From Cyprinodon diabolis (lineage: Eukaryota; Chordata; Actinopteri; Cyprinodontiformes; Cyprinodontidae), in NCBI GenBank assembly GCA_030533445.1, contig JARPUW010000257.1, positions 1 to 64,000 of the forward strand: a DNA stretch of 64,000 nucleotides. Reading direction: 5' to 3'. Of the stretch, positions 8,583 through 22,600 are shown one piece after another; within the stretch, counting starts at the first letter, position 1, and every line of letters starts with the position of its first letter. Position numbers and translations under genes: made by a program. The notes under the pieces were generated by a model that saw nothing but the letters and a program-made list of their open reading frames with translations, did no database searches and was not told the origin of the DNA.

Positions 8583-8853
8583 CTAGAAAATTTCTAAAGA
8601 AATTTTGAGGGGGGCCACCTACTGCCCGTCTTGGGAACCGGGCCAATACGGCCCTGGCAAGTGACGTCGGGGCTCCCCAGACCAACTGCTTACGCCTTTG
8701 AGGGCTGCTGAGGGAAGGAAAGAGGGCAAGTTCATGGGCAAAGAGAGCTGTGTGCCACTTGTGCTGAAATCTGGGAAATAGACGTGCACAGCGTATGATG
8801 CACAAGGGTAATATGGGTTGTCCATATTGAAACACAGTGGGTAAAGCCCAGTT

Positions 8854-9091
8854 GGTGGGCTTCGCCCGCCTGCTAGGAGCCATCTCAGTGAAGAAAAAAA
8901 TCACCAATGGCGGGCTCTGCCCGCCTTCTAAGAGCCATTGCAGTGATGAAATCACCAATGGCGGGCTCCGCCCGCCTGCTAAGAGCCATTGCAGTGATGT
9001 AATCACCTTTGGCGGGCTCCGCCCGCCTGTTACCATTGGCGGGCTCCGCCCGCCTTCTAAGAGCCATTGCAGTGATGAAATCACCAATGGC
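8854..9091. repeat. 51-bp double-hairpin minisatellite, 5 hairpins (unit 3)
   Basis: GC hairpins at 8854, 8909, 8960, 9011 and 9038, with the same layout as unit 1. The first stem reads GGTGGGC, which leaves a T opposite G. Confidence 0.93.
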
Positions 9092-9886
9092 AATGAGCAA
9101 TATGCCAGAATGTATGAGTGTGTATAAGGAAGAGGCTTTTATTCTGTAGAGTCCTTGTAGTCTTATTTTGAAAGTCTATCATGAATGTGCATCAAAAGAT
9201 GGGTCACGCCCAGCAGTGATATAGAATCCATTTCCAAATGTTAAATCACTGGTTTTCCATGTTATTAGGTGAATAGTTGCTGTATTACAGAGTAAATGGG
9301 AGACTTTTATTGTGAAATTTGCTCTGGGTGTGTTTTGAAAAGGTCACTAGAGTCTAATAAAAACAACCTGGAAGAGTTTGGGTCATAATGTTGAGCCATT
9401 TGCATCAATTAATGCATTAGTATAATTTAGAGGCTTTTATTTTGTAGGGTCGCTGGAGTCTTATTTTGAAAGTCCAACAGAGTTGTGTTTATAGAAAATG
9501 TTCAGACCCGTCAATGATAGTTGATTACTTTCCAATCGTTAAATCACTCTTTTTCCATGTTATTAGGGCAGTAGATGAAGCGGAAATGGGAGGCTTTTAT
9601 TTTGAAATTTGCTATAGGGTGTGTTTTAAACAGTCTCCTAGAGTCTATTCTCTAAAACGGGGTTGAGTTTGGGTCATAATGTTGAGCCATATAGGGCAAT
9701 AAATATATGTAAAAAATATAGAGGCTTTTATTTTGTAGGGTCCCTGGAGTCTTATTTTGAAAGTCTATCAGTGCTGAGTGGCAAGGGAAGTGTCATGGAC
9801 AGCAGTCATATAGTATCCATTTCCCAATGTTAAATCAGTCCTTTCACCCTCCATTAGATTAATATGTGCTGTTTAAAACAGCAGAG

Positions 9887-12800
9887 GTAAAATCTGTTTG
9901 AAGCTTGGTAACCTTGACAACGCTTAACGAGCCTCTCACTGACACAGACAACAGCTGCACTCACTATTGGTTTCTTCTTCCCAGGCTTTTTTGTATGGGA
10001 AGAACGGCACCGAACAAACGACTACTGATCAAAAACCGTATGAGTTATTCAAAAAACATTTTCACCATGAGAATCAGCAATCCTTCGACTCCAACTATAC
10101 CAACTTTGGTGTATGTGTGTCATTCAGAAAAATATTTATGACGAGTTGAAAACACATAGTCTGATTCGTTTCTCTCCCATCTTCAGCTCAAAAAGAATAG
10201 AGAAAGGCTGAAACTCTCATCGACTTTAGGTTGGTCTGGAGGGTTTTTAAGGAAAAGTATTAATCCTACCGTAATTCCGAAGACATTGTGTGAGTCCAGA
10301 GGTTTCAGTCTACAAACTGACCAAAAATGGTGACTGTAGCTCCAAATATGTGGCCGTGAGGGCGAGAATAAGATGTTTGATCTGAAAAAAATGGCCGCCT
10401 CACACTAAGATTTCAGCAGCTGCACTCTAGCAGGCTGCTGCAGAAGCTAACTGTCAGCTAGCTTCCAGGTGCTTACCCTCCGAACAAACGACTGCTGAGC
10501 AAAAACCGTAAAAGATATCTGAAAAATTCTTTCAGTGAAAGCAACATCTATCCTTTGTCTCAGACTGGGGTAACCTTCATGTCTGTAGGTCTTTCACAAC
10601 CCAAAACGAAGCACAAACAAAATGGTTGGCCCACCTGCTCCTCCCTTTCTTTTAACTGCAGGACCTCACTCTCACTCACCTTTTAGCTGCTAAAGCACCC
10701 CTCCGAACAAACGACTGCTGAGTAAAAACCGTAAAAGGTATCTGAAAAATTCTTTTTATCTAAGCGACAGCTATATCTTGTCTTCGATTGGAGTAACTTT
10801 CATGGCTGTAGGTCATCTACAAACTGAATGGGAAGAGAAAGAAAAAGAAAAAACGTTTCATCACACCTAAGCTTCTAATTGAGCTAGCTGCAGCAGGTCA
10901 CTGTCACTCAGCTTTCAGGTGCTTAAAATGTCCTCCGAACAAACGACTGCTGAGCAAAAACCGTATGAGTTATTCAAAAAATTTTTTCACCGTGAGCGTC
11001 AGTCATCCTTCGACTCCAACTATGCCAACTTTGGTGTATGTGTGTCATTCAGAAAAATATTTATGACGAGTTTAAAACACATAGTCTGATTCGTTTTTCT
11101 CCCCTCTTCTGCTCCAAAACCAATGAAAAACGGCTCTGATTTTCATCGACTTTAGGTCGGTCTGGAGGGTTTTTAAGGAAAAGTATTAATCCTACCGTAA
11201 TTCCGAAGATATTGTGTGGGTCCAGAGATTTCAGTCTACAAACTGACCAAAAATGGTGACTCTAGCTATAAATATGTGGCCGTGAGGGCGAGTTTAAAAT
11301 GTTTTTTTGTGTTTAAAAAACGCCTGCCTCACACTCTAGCTTTTCAGTTGCTCCACTCTAGCAGGCTGGATTTTGCTAAAACTTTGTGGCGCTTGAGGTC
11401 TGATTATACAAAAACCGTAGCAGTTATCAACATACCGTCTTCAGTTTTAAATAGACGAAGGATTTATCTACAAACTGAGCTTCAAACTGTTTTTCTAGGT
11501 GAATGTATGCCGACACAGTGAAGTGCTGTTTTTTATGCTTTTTTTTTCCTCTCCCCATTCATTTCCTATGGGATTTTTTTGCGACGTTTTCGCTAATAAT
11601 TCGCAAACCTTCGGACTAATGAGAAAGTTTTATACAAGCACACATCACCCCATTGGTCCCGACGCGTGTGCCAACTTTGGGCCCGATCCGCCAAACCGTG
11701 CGGGACTAGTTACGCGCCGAAGTTTTGGGTATACGGGAGAATTATAATAACTAGAAAATTTCTAAAGAAATTTTGAGGGGGGCCACCTACTGCCCGTCTG
11801 GGGAACCGGGCCAATACGGCCCTGGCAAGTGACGTCGGGGCTCCCCAGACCAACTGCTTACGCCTTTGAGGGCTGCTGAGGGAAGGAAAGAGGGCAAGTT
11901 CATGGGCAAAGAGAGCTGTGTGCCACTTGTGCTGACATCTGGGAAATAGACGTGCACAGCGTATGATGCACAAGGGTAATATGGGTTGTCCATATTGAAA
12001 CACAGTGGGTAAAGCCCAGTTGGCGGGCTTCGCCCGCCTGCTAGGAGCCATCTCAGTGAAGAAAAAAATCACCAATGGCGGGCTCTGCCCGCCTTCTAAG
12101 AGCCATTGCAGTGATGAAATCACCAATGGCGGGCTCCGCCCGCCTGCTAAGAGCCATTGCAGTGATGTAATCACCTTTGGCGGGCTCCGCCCGCCTGTTA
12201 CCATTGGCGGGCTCCGCCCTCCTTCTAAGAGCCATTGCAGTGATGAAATCACCAATGGCAATGAGCAATATGCCAGAATGTATGAGTGTGTATAAGGAAG
12301 AGGCTTTTATTCTGTAGAGTCCTTGTAGTCTTATTTTGAAAGTCTATCATGAATGTGCATCAAAAGATGGGTCACGCCCAGCAGTGATATAGAATCCATT
12401 TCCAAATGTTAAATCACTGGTTTTCCATGTTATTAGGTGAATAGTTGCTTTATTACAGAGTAAATGGGAGACTTTTATTGTGAAATTTGCTCTGGGGTGT
12501 GTTTTGAAAAGGTCACTAGAGTCTAATAAAAACAACCTGGAAGAGTTTGGGTCATAATGTTGAGCCATTTGCATCAATTAATGCATTAGTATAATCTAGA
12601 GGCTTTTATTTTGTAGGGTCGCTGGAGTCTTATTTTGAAAGTCCAACAGAGTTGTGTTTATAGAAAATGTTCAGACCCGTCAATGATAGTTGATTACTTT
12701 CCAATCGTTAAATCACTCTTTTTCCATGTTATTAGGGCAGTAGATGAAGCGGAAATGGGAAGCTTTTATTTTGAAATTTGCTATAGGGTGTGTTTTAAAC

Positions 12801-13055
12801 AGTCTCCTAGAGTCTATTCTCTAAAACGGGGTTGAGTTTGGGTCATAATGTTGAGCCATATAGGGCAATAAATATATGTAAAAAATATAGAGGCTTTTAT
12901 TTTGTAGGGTCCCTGGAGTCTTATTTTGAAAGTCTATCAGTGCTGAGTGGCAAGGGAAGTGTCATGGACAGCAGTCATATAGTATCCATTTCCCAATGTT
13001 AAATCAGTCCTTTCACCCTCCATTAGATTAATATGTGCTGTTTAAAACAGCAGAG
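9887..13055. repeat. Unit 4 (3169 bp): G-type, no hairpin module, alpha tail
   Basis: Carries CATGAGAATCAGC in module A, shared only with unit 15 in this window. The TAA tract is short (TTATAATAACTAG). Private changes include GCTGACATCTGG, TTGCTTTATTACAG and GGGAAGCTTTTA. Confidence 0.94.
12022..12259. repeat. 51-bp double-hairpin minisatellite, 5 hairpins (unit 4)
   Basis: Reference layout. The last GC hairpin has a single stem mismatch, GCCCTCC in the right arm near 12216. Confidence 0.92.
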
Positions 13056-16000
13056 GTAAAATCTGTTTGAAGCTTGGTAACCTTGACAACGCTTAACGAG
13101 CCTCTCACTGACACAGACAACAGCTGCACTCACTATTGGTTTCTTCTTCCCAGGCTTTTTTGTATGGGAAGAACGGCACCGAACAAACGACTACTGATCA
13201 AAAACCGTATGAGTTATTCAAAAAACATTTTCACCATGAGCATCAGCAATCCTTCGACTCCAACTATACCAACTTTGGTGTATGTGTGTCATTCAGAAAA
13301 ATATTTATGACGAGTTGAAAACACATAGTCTGATTCGTTTCTCTCCCATCTTCAGCTCAAAAAGAATAGAGAAAGGCTGAAACTCTCATCGACTTTAGGT
13401 TGGTCTGGAGGGTTTTTAAGGAAAAGTATTAATCCTACCGTAATTCCGAAGACATTGTGTGAGTCCAGAGGTTTCAGTCTACAAACTGACCAAAAATGGT
13501 GACTGTAGCTCCAAATATGTGGCCGTGAGGGCGAGAATAAGATGTTTGATCTGAAAAAAATGGCCGCCTCACACTAAGATTTCAGCAGCTGCACTCTAGC
13601 AGGCTGCTGCAGAAGCTAACTGTCAGCTAGCTTCCAGGTGCTTACCCTCCGAACAAACGACTGCTGAGCAAAAACCGTAAAAGATATCTGAAAAATTCTT
13701 TCAGTGAAAGCAACATCTATCCTTTGTCTCAGACTGGGGTAACCTTCATGTCTGTAGGTCTTTCACAACCCAAAACGAAGCACAAACAAAATGGTTGGCC
13801 CACCTGCTCCTCCCTTTCTTTTAACTGCAGGACCTCACTCTCACTCACCTTTTAGCTGCTAAAGCACCCCTCCGAACAAACGACTGCTGAGTAAAAACCG
13901 TAAAAGGTATCTGAAAAATTCTTTTTATCTAAGCGACAGCTATATCTTGTCTTCGATTGGAGTAACTTTCATGGCTGTAGGTCATCTACAAACTGAATGG
14001 GAAGAGAAAGAAAAAGAAAAAACGTTTCATCACACCTAAGCTTCTAATTGAGCTAGCTGCAGCAGGTCACTGTCACTCAGCTTTCAGGTGCTTAAAATGT
14101 CCTCCGAACAAACGACTGCTGAGCAAAAACCGTATGAGTTATTCAAAAAATTTTTTCACCGTGAGCGTCAGTCATCCTTCGACTCCAACTATGCCAACTT
14201 TGGTGTATGTGTGTCATTCAGAAAAATATTTATGACGAGTTTAAAACACATAGTCTGATTCGTTTTTCTCCCCTCTTCTGCTCCAAAACCAATGAAAAAC
14301 GGCTCTGATTTTCATCGACTTTAGGTCGGTCTGGAGGGTTTTTAAGGAAAAGTATTAATCCTACCGTAATTCCGAAGATATTGTGTGGGTCCAGAGATTT
14401 CAGTCTACAAACTGACCAAAAATGGTGACTCTAGCTATAAATATGTGGCCGTGAGGGCGAGTTTAAAATGTTTTTTTGTGTTTAAAAAACGCCTGCCTCA
14501 CACTCTAGCTTTTCAGTTGCTCCACTCTAGCAGGCTGGATTTTGCTAAAACTTTGTGGCGCTTGAGGTCTGATTATACAAAAACCGTAGCAGTTATCAAC
14601 ATACCGTCTTCAGTTTTAAATAGACGAAGGATTTATCTACAAACTGAGCTTCAAACTGTTTTTCTAGGTGAATGTATGCCGACACAGTGAAGTGCTGTTT
14701 TTTATGCTTTTTTTTACCTCTTCCCATTCATTTCCTATGGGATTTTTTTGCGACGTTTTCGCTAATAATTCGCAAACCTTCGGACTAATGAGAAAGTTTT
14801 ATACAAGCACACATCACCCCATTGGTCCCAACGCGTGTGCCAACTTTGGGCCCGATCCGCCAAACCGTGCGGGACTAGTTACGCGCCGAAGTTTTGGGTA
14901 TACGGGAGAATTATAATAATAACTAGAAAATTTCTAAAGAAATTTTGAGGGGGGCCACCTACTGCCCGTCTGGGGAACCGGGCCAATACGGCCCTGGCAA
15001 GTGACGTCGGGGCTCCCCAGAGCAACTGCTTACGCCTTTGAGGGCTGCTGAGGGAAGGAAAGAGGGCAAGTTCATGGGCAAAGAGAGCTGTGTGCCACTT
15101 GTGCTGAAATCTGGGAAATAGACGTGCACAGCGTATGATGCACAAGGGTAATATGGGTTGTCCATATTGAAACACAGTGGGTAAAGCCCAGTTTGCGGGC
15201 TTCGCCCGCCTTCTGGGATCCTTCTCAGTGAAGAAAAAAATCACCAATGGCGGGCTCTGCCCGCCTTCTAAGAGCCATTGCAGTGATGAAATCACCAATG
15301 GCGGGCTCCGCCCGCCTGCTAAGAGCCATTGCAGTGATGTAATCACCTTTGGCGGGCTCCGCCCGCCTGTTACCATTGGCGGGCTCCGCCCGCCTTCTAA
15401 GAGCCATTGCAGTGATGAAATCACCAATGGCAATGAGCAATATGCCAGAATGTATGAGTGTGTATAAGGAAGAGGCTTTTATTCTGTAGAGTCCTTGTAG
15501 TCTTATTTTGAAAGTCTATCATGAATGTGCATCAAAAGATGGGTCACGCCCAGCAGTGATATAGAATCCATTTCCAAATGTTAAATCACTGGTTTTCCAT
15601 GTTATTAGGTGAATAGTTGCTGTATTACAGAGTAAATGGGAGACTTTTATTGTGAAATTTGCTCTGGGTGTGTTTTGAAAAGGTCACTAGAGTCTAATAA
15701 AAACAACCTGGAAGAGTTTGGGTCATAATGTTGAGCCATTTGCATCAATTAATGCATTAGTATAATCTAGAGGCTTTTATTTTGTAGGGTCCCTGGAGTC
15801 TTATTTTGAAAGTCCAACAGAGTTGTGTTTATAGAAAATGTTCAGACCCGTCAATGATAGTTGATTACTTTCCAATCGTTAAATCACTCTTTTTCCATGT
15901 TATTAGGGCAGTAGATGAAGCGGAAATGGGAGGCTTTTATTTTGAAATTTGCTATAGGGTGTGTTTTAAACAGTCTCCTAGAGTCTATTCTCTAAAACGG

Positions 16001-16226
16001 GGTTGAGTTTGGGTCATAATGTTGAGCCATATAGGGCAATAAATATATGTAAAAAATATAGAGGCTTTTATTTTGTAGGGTCCCTGGAGTCTTATTTTGA
16101 AAGTCTATCAGTGCTGAGTGGCAAGGGAAGTGTCATGGACAGCAGTCATATAGTATCCATTTCCCAATGTTAAATCAGTCCTTTCACCCTCCATTAGATT
16201 AATATGTGCTGTTTAAAACAGCAGAG
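13056..16226. repeat. Unit 5 (3171 bp): G-type, no hairpin module, alpha tail
   Basis: Carries TTTTACCTCTTCC and GGTCCCAACGCG; the latter is also seen in units 10 and 16. The tail start TTTGCGGGCTTCG with TTCTGGGATCC is shared with units 6 and 9. The inverted repeat reads CCCCAGAGC, breaking one terminal pair. Confidence 0.94.
15194..15431. repeat. 51-bp double-hairpin minisatellite, 5 hairpins (unit 5)
   Basis: Reference layout and size. The first monomer is altered (TGCGGGC stem start, GGGATCCTTCTCAG), so only the inner six pairs of its GC hairpin remain. Confidence 0.92.
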
Positions 16227-18084
16227 GTAAAATCTGTTTGAAGCTTGGTAACCTTGACAACGCTTAACGAGCCTCTCACTGACACAGACAACAGCTGCAC
16301 TCACTATTGGTTTCTTCTTCCCAGGCTTTTTTGTATGGGAAGAACGGCACCGAACAAACGACTACTGATCAAAAACCGTATGAGTTATTCAAAAAACATT
16401 TTCACCATGAGCATCAGCAATCCTTCGACTCCAACTATACCAACTTTGGTGTATGTGTGTCATTCAGAACAATATTTATGACGACTTGAAAACACATAGT
16501 CTGATTCGTTTCTCTCCCATCTTCAGCTCAAAAAGAATAGAGAAAGGCTGAAACTCTCATCGACTTTAGGTTGGTCTGGAGGGTTTTTAAGGAAAAGTAT
16601 TAATCCTACCGTAATTCCGAAGACATTGTGTGAGTCCAGAGGTTTCAGTCTACAAACTGACCAAAAATGGTGACTGTAGCTCCAAATATGTGGCCGTGAG
16701 GGCGAGAATAAGATGTTTGATCTTAAAAAAATGGCCGCCTCACACTAAGATTTCAGCAGCTGCACTCTAGCAGGCTGCTGCAGAAGCTAACTGTCAGCTA
16801 GCTTCCAGGTGCTTACCCTCCGAACAAACGACTGCTGAGCAAAAACCGTAAAAGATATCTGAAAAATTCTTTCAGTGAAAGCAACATCTATCCTTTGTCT
16901 CAGACTGGGGTAACCTTCATGTCTGTAGGTCTTTCACAACCCAAAACGAAGCACAAACAAAATGGTTGGCCCACCTGCTCCTCCCTTTGTTTGAACTGCA
17001 GGACCTCACTCTCACTCACCTTTTAGCTGCTAAAGCACCCCTCCGAACAAACGACTGCTGAGTAAAAACCGTAAAAGGTATCTGAAAAATTCTTTTTATC
17101 TAAGCGACAGCTATATCTTGTCTTCAATTGGAGTAACTTTCATGGCTGTAGGTCATCTACAAACTGAATGGGAAGAGAAAGAAAAAGAAAAAACGTTTCA
17201 TCACACCTAAGCTTCTAATTGAGCTAGCTGCAGCAGGTCACTGTCACTCAGCTTTCAGGTGCTTAAAATGTCCTCCGAACAAACGACTGCTGAGCAAAAA
17301 CCGTATGAGTTATTCAAAAAATTTTTTCACCGTGAGCGTCAGTCATCCTTCGACTCCAACTATGCCAACTTTGGTGTATGTGTGTCATTCAGAAAAATAT
17401 TTATGACGAGTTTAAAACACATAGTCGGATTCGTTTTTCTCCCCTCTTCTGCTCCAAAACCAATGAAAAACGGCTCTGATTTTCATCGACTTTAGGTCGG
17501 TCTGGAGGGTTTTTAAGGAAAAGTATTAATCCTACCGTAATTCCGAAGATATTGTGTGGGTCCAGAGATTTCAGTGTACAAACTGACCAAAAATGGTGAC
17601 TCTAGCTATAAATCTGTGGCCGTGAGGGCGAGTTTAAAATGTTTTTTTGTGTTTAAAAAACGCCTGCCTCACACTCTAGCTTTTCAGTTGCTCCACTCTA
17701 GCAGGCTGGATTTTGCTAAAACTTTGTGGCGCTTGAGGTCTGATTATACAAAAACCGTAGCAGTTATCAACATACCGTCTTCAGTTTTAAATAGACGAAG
17801 GATTTATCTACAAACTGAGCTTCAAACTGTTTTTCTAGGTGAATGTATGGCGACACAGTGAAGTGCTGTTTTTTATGCTTTTTTTTTCCTCTCCCCATTC
17901 ATTTCCTATGGGATTTTTTTGCGACGTTTTCGCTAATAATTCGCAAACCTTCGGACTAATGAGAAAGTTTTATACAAGCACACATCACCCCATTGGTCCC
18001 GACGCGTGTGCCAACTTTGGGCCCGATCCGCCAAACCGTGCGGGACTAGTTACGCGCCGAAATTTTGGGTATACGGGAGAATTA

Positions 18085-18297
18085 TAATAATAATAATACG
18101 CGGAATAAATATGTGCAATAGTAGTAGGTGGGCCATGCCTTCGGCATGTGGCCCCCCAATAATAATACGCGGAATAAATATGTGCAATAGTAGTAGGTGG
18201 GCCATGCCTTCGGCATGTGGCCCCCCAATAATAATACGCGGAATAAATATGTGCAATAGTAGTAGGTGGGCCATGCCTTCGGCATGTGGCCCCCCAA
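18085..18297. repeat. TAA-linked hairpin modules, 3 copies (unit 6)
   Basis: Cores start at 18098, 18167 and 18236, both periods 69 bp. This is the only three-copy block here with equal spacing. Confidence 0.93.
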
Positions 18298-18568
18298 CTA
18301 GAAAATTTCTAAAGAAATTTTGAGGGGGGCCACCTACTGCCCGTCTGGGGAACCGGGCCAATACGGCCCTGGCAAGTGACTTCGGGGCTCCCCAGACCAA
18401 CTGCTTACGCCTTTGAGGGCTGCTGAGGGAAGGAAAGAGGGCAAGTTTATGGGCAAAGAGAGCTGTGTGCCACTTGTGCTGAAATCTGGGAAATAGACGT
18501 GCACAGCGTATGATGCACAAGGGTAATATGGGTTGTCCATATTGAAACACAGTGGGTAAAGCCCAGTT

Positions 18569-18806
18569 TGCGGGCTTCGCCCGCCTTCTGGGATCCATCT
18601 CAGTGAAGAAAAAAATCACCAATGGCGGGCTCTGCCCGCCTTTTAAGAGCCATTGCAGTGATGAAATCACCAATGGCGGGCTCCGCCCGCCTGCTAAGAG
18701 CCATTGCAGTGATGTAATCACCTTTGGCGGGCTCCGCCCGCCTGTTACCATTGGCGGGCTCCGCCCGCCTTCTAAGAGCCATTGCAGTGATGAAATCACC
18801 AATGGC
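18569..18806. repeat. 51-bp double-hairpin minisatellite, 5 hairpins (unit 6)
   Basis: Reference layout. The first hairpin starts TGCGGGC as in unit 5. The spacer after the second reads TTTTAAGAG, where other copies have TTCTAAGAG. Confidence 0.92.
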
Positions 18807-19601
18807 AATGAGCAATATGCCAGAATGTATAAGTGTGTATAAGGAAGAGGCTTTTATTCTGTAGAGTCCTTGTAGTCTTATTTTGAAAGTCTATCATGAA
18901 TGTGCATCAAAAGATGGGTCACGCCCAGCAGTGATATAGAATCCATTTCCAAATGTGAAATCACTGGTTTTCCATGTTATTAGGTGAATAGTTGCTGTAT
19001 TACAGAGTAAATGGGAGACTTTTATTGTGAAATTTGCTCTGGGTGTGTTTTGAAAAGGTCACTAGAGTCTAATAAAAACAACCTGGAAGAGTTTGGGTCA
19101 TAATGTTGAGCCATTTGCATCAATTAATGCATTAGTATAATCTAGAGGCTTTTATTTTGTAGGGTCCCTGGAGTCTTATTTTGAAAGTCCAACAGAGTTG
19201 TGTTTATAGAAAATGTTCAGACCCGTCAATGATAGTTGATTACTTTCCAATCGTTAAATCACTCTTTTTCCATGTTATTAGGGCAGTAGATGAAGCGGAA
19301 ATGGGAGGCTTTTATTTTGAAATTTGCTATAGGGTGTGTTTTAAACAGTCTCCTAGAGTCTATTCTCTAAAACGGGGTTGAGTTTGGGTCATAATGTTGA
19401 GCCATATAGGGCAATAAATATATGTAAAAAATATAGAGGCTTTTATTTTGTAGGGTCCCTGGAGTCTTATTTTGAAAGTCTATCAGTGCTGAGTGGCAAG
19501 GGAAGTGTCATGGACAGCAGTCATATAGTATCCATTTCCCAATGTTAAATCAGTCCTTTCACCCTCCATTAGATTAATATGTGCTGTTTAAAACAGCAGA
19601 G

Positions 19602-22600
19602 GTAAAATCTGTTTGAAGCTTGGTAACCTTGACAACGCTTAACGAGCCTCTCACTGACACAGACAACAGCTGCACTCACTATTGGTTTCTTCTTCCCAGG
19701 CTTTTTTGTATGGGAAGAACGGCACCGAACAAACGACTACTGATCAAAAACCGTATGAGTTATTCAAAAAACATTTTCACCATGAGCATCAGCAATCCTT
19801 CGACTCCAACTATACCAACTTTGGTGTATGTATGTCATTCAGAAAAATATTTATGACGAGTTGAAAACACATAGTCTGATTCGTTTCTCTCCCATCTTCA
19901 GCTCAAAAAGAATAGAGAAAGGCTGAAACTCTCATCGACTTTAGGTTGGTCTGGAGGGTTTTTAAGGAAAAGTATTAATCCTACCGTAATTCCGAAGACA
20001 TTGTGTGAGTCCAGAGGTTTCAGTCTACAAACTGACCAAAAATGGTGACTGTAGCTCCAAATATGTGGCCGTGAGGGCGAGAATAAAATGTTTGATCTGA
20101 AAAAAATGGCCGCCTCACACTAAGATTTCAGCAGCTGCACTCTAGCAGGCTGCTGCAGAAGCTAACTGTCAGCTAGCTTCCAGGTGCTTACCCTCCGAAC
20201 AAACGACTGCTGAGCAAAAACCGTAAAAGATATCTGAAAAATTCTTTCAGTGAAAGCAACATCTATCCTTTGTCTCAGACTGGGGTAACCTTCATGTCTG
20301 TAGGTCTTTCACAACCCAAAACGAAGCACAAACAAAATGGTTGGCCCACCTGCTCCTCCCTTTCTTTTAACTGCAGGACCTCACTCTCACTCACCTTTTA
20401 GCTGCTAAAGCACCCCTCCGAACAAACGACTGCTGAGTAAAAACCGTAAAAGGTATCTGAAAAATTCTTTTTATCTAAGCGACAGCTATATCTTGTCTTC
20501 GATTGGAGTAACTTTCATGGCTGTAGGTCATCTACAACCTGAATGGGAAGAGAAAGAAAAAGAAAAAACGTTTCATCACACCTAAGCTTCTAATTGAGCT
20601 AGCTGCAGCAGGTCACTGTCACTCAGCTTTCAGGTGCTTAAAATGTCCTCCGAACAAACGACTGCTGAGCAAAAACCGTATGAGTTATTCAAAAAATTTT
20701 TTCACCGTGAGCGTCAGTCATCCTTCGACTCCAACTATGCCAACTTTGGTGTATGTGTGTCATTCAGAAAAATATTTATGACGAGTTTAAAACACATAGT
20801 CTGATTCGTTTTTCTCCCCTCTTCTGCTCCAAAACCAATGAAAAACAGCTCTGATTTTCATCGACTTTAGGTCGGTCTGGAGGGTTTTTAAGGAAAAGTA
20901 TTAATCCTACCGTAATTCCGAAGATATTGTGTGGGTCCAGAGATTTCAGTCTACAAACTGACCAAAAATGGTGACTCTAGCTATAAATATGTGGCCGTGA
21001 GGGCGAGTTTAAAATGTTTTTTTGTGTTTAAAAAACGCCTGCCTCACACTCTAGCTTTTCAGTTGCTCCACTCTAGCAGGCTGGATTTTGCTAAAACTTT
21101 GTGGCGCTTGAGGTCTGATTATACAAAAACCGTAGCAGTTATCAACATACCGTCTTCAGTTTTAAATAGACGAAGGATTTATCTACAAACTGAGCTTCAA
21201 ACTGTTTTTCTAGGTGAATGTATGCCGACACAGTGAAGTGCTGTTTTTTATGCTTTTTTTTTCCTCTCCCCATTCATTTCCTATGGGATTTTTTTGCGAC
21301 GTTTTCGCTAATAATTCGCAAACCTTCGGACTAATGAGAAAGTTTTATACAAGCACACATCACCCCATTGGTCCCGACGCGTGTGCCAACTTTGGGCCCG
21401 ATCCGCCAAACCGTGCGGGACTAGTTACGCGCCGAAGTTTTGGGTATACGGGAGAATTATAATAACTAGAAAATTTCTAAAGAAATTTTGAGGGGGGCCA
21501 CCTACTGCCCGTCTGGGGAACCGGGCCAATACGGCCCTGGCAAGTGATGTCGGGGCTCCCCAGACCAACTGCTTATGCCTTTGAGGGCTGCTGAGGGAAG
21601 GAAAGAGGGCTAGGTCATGGGCAAAGAGAGCTGTGTGCCACCTGTGCTGAAATCTGGGTAATAGACGTGCACAGCGTATGATGCACAAGGGTAATATGGG
21701 TTGTCCATATTGAACCGCAGTGGGTAAAGCTCAGTTGGTGGGCTCCGCCCGCCTGCTAGGAGCCCTTGCAGCGATGAAAAAAATCCCCAATGGCGGGCAT
21801 TGCCCGCCTGCTAAGAGCCATTGCAGTGATGAAATCACCAATGGCGGGCTCCGCCCGCCTGCTAGGAGCCATTGCAGTGATGAAAAAAATCACCATTGGC
21901 GGGCTCCGCCCGCCTCCTAACAGCCATTGCAGTGATGAAATCACCAATGGCGGGCTCCGCCCGCCTTCTAAGAGCCATTGCAGTGATGAAATTACAAATG
22001 GCTATAAGCAATATGCCAGAATGTATGAGTGTGTATAAGGAAGAGGCTTTTATTTTGTAGAGTCCCTGTAGTCTTATTTTGAAAGTCTATCATGGAAGTG
22101 CATCTATAGATGGGTCATGCCCAGCAGTGATATAGAATCCATTTCCAAATGTTAAATCACTGGTTTTCCATGTTATTAGGTGAATAGTTCCTGTATTACA
22201 GAGTAAATGGGGGACTTTTATTGTGAAATTTGCTCTGGGGTGTGTTTTGAAAAGGTCACTAGAGTCTAATAAAAACAACCTGGAAGAGTTTGGGTCATAA
22301 TGTTGAGCCATTTGCATCAATTAATGCATTAGTATAATCTAGAGGCTTTTATTTTGTAGGGTCCCTGGAGTCTTATTTTGAAAGTCCAACAGAGTTGTGT
22401 TTAGAGAAAATGTTCAGACCCATCAATGATAGTTGATGACTTTCCAATCGTTAAATCACTCTTTTTCCATTTTATTAGGGCAGTAGATGAAGCGGAAATG
22501 GGAGGCTTTTATTTTGAAATTTGCCATAGGGTGTGTTTTAAACAGTCTCCTAGAGTCTATTCTCTAAAATGGGGTTGAGTTTGGGTCATAATGTTGAGCC

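Larger units (their letters stand above)
6518..9886. repeat. Unit 3 (3369 bp): T-type, 3 hairpin modules, alpha tail
   Basis: Private: CTATTCGTTTC, TGTATAGGAAG, ACTAAATTTC and GTCATGCTTCG. Shared with units 14 and 20: CAGAACAATATT, GACGACTTG and the 2-bp-shorter GAAACTCATCG. Shared with unit 14 only: GTCTTGGGAACC (breaks one pair of the 9-bp inverted repeat), GTTGGTGGGCTTCG and TATAATTTAGAGG. Confidence 0.94.
16227..19601. repeat. Unit 6 (3375 bp): T-type, 3 hairpin modules, alpha tail
   Basis: Shares CAGAACAATATT and GACGACTTG with units 3, 14 and 20, and the TTTGCGGGC/GGGATCC start of the minisatellite with units 5 and 9. Also shows GTATGGCGACAC (shared with units 11 and 14), TAAATCTGTGG in place of the TATAAATA context, and CCGAAATTTTGG. 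Confidence 0.94.
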
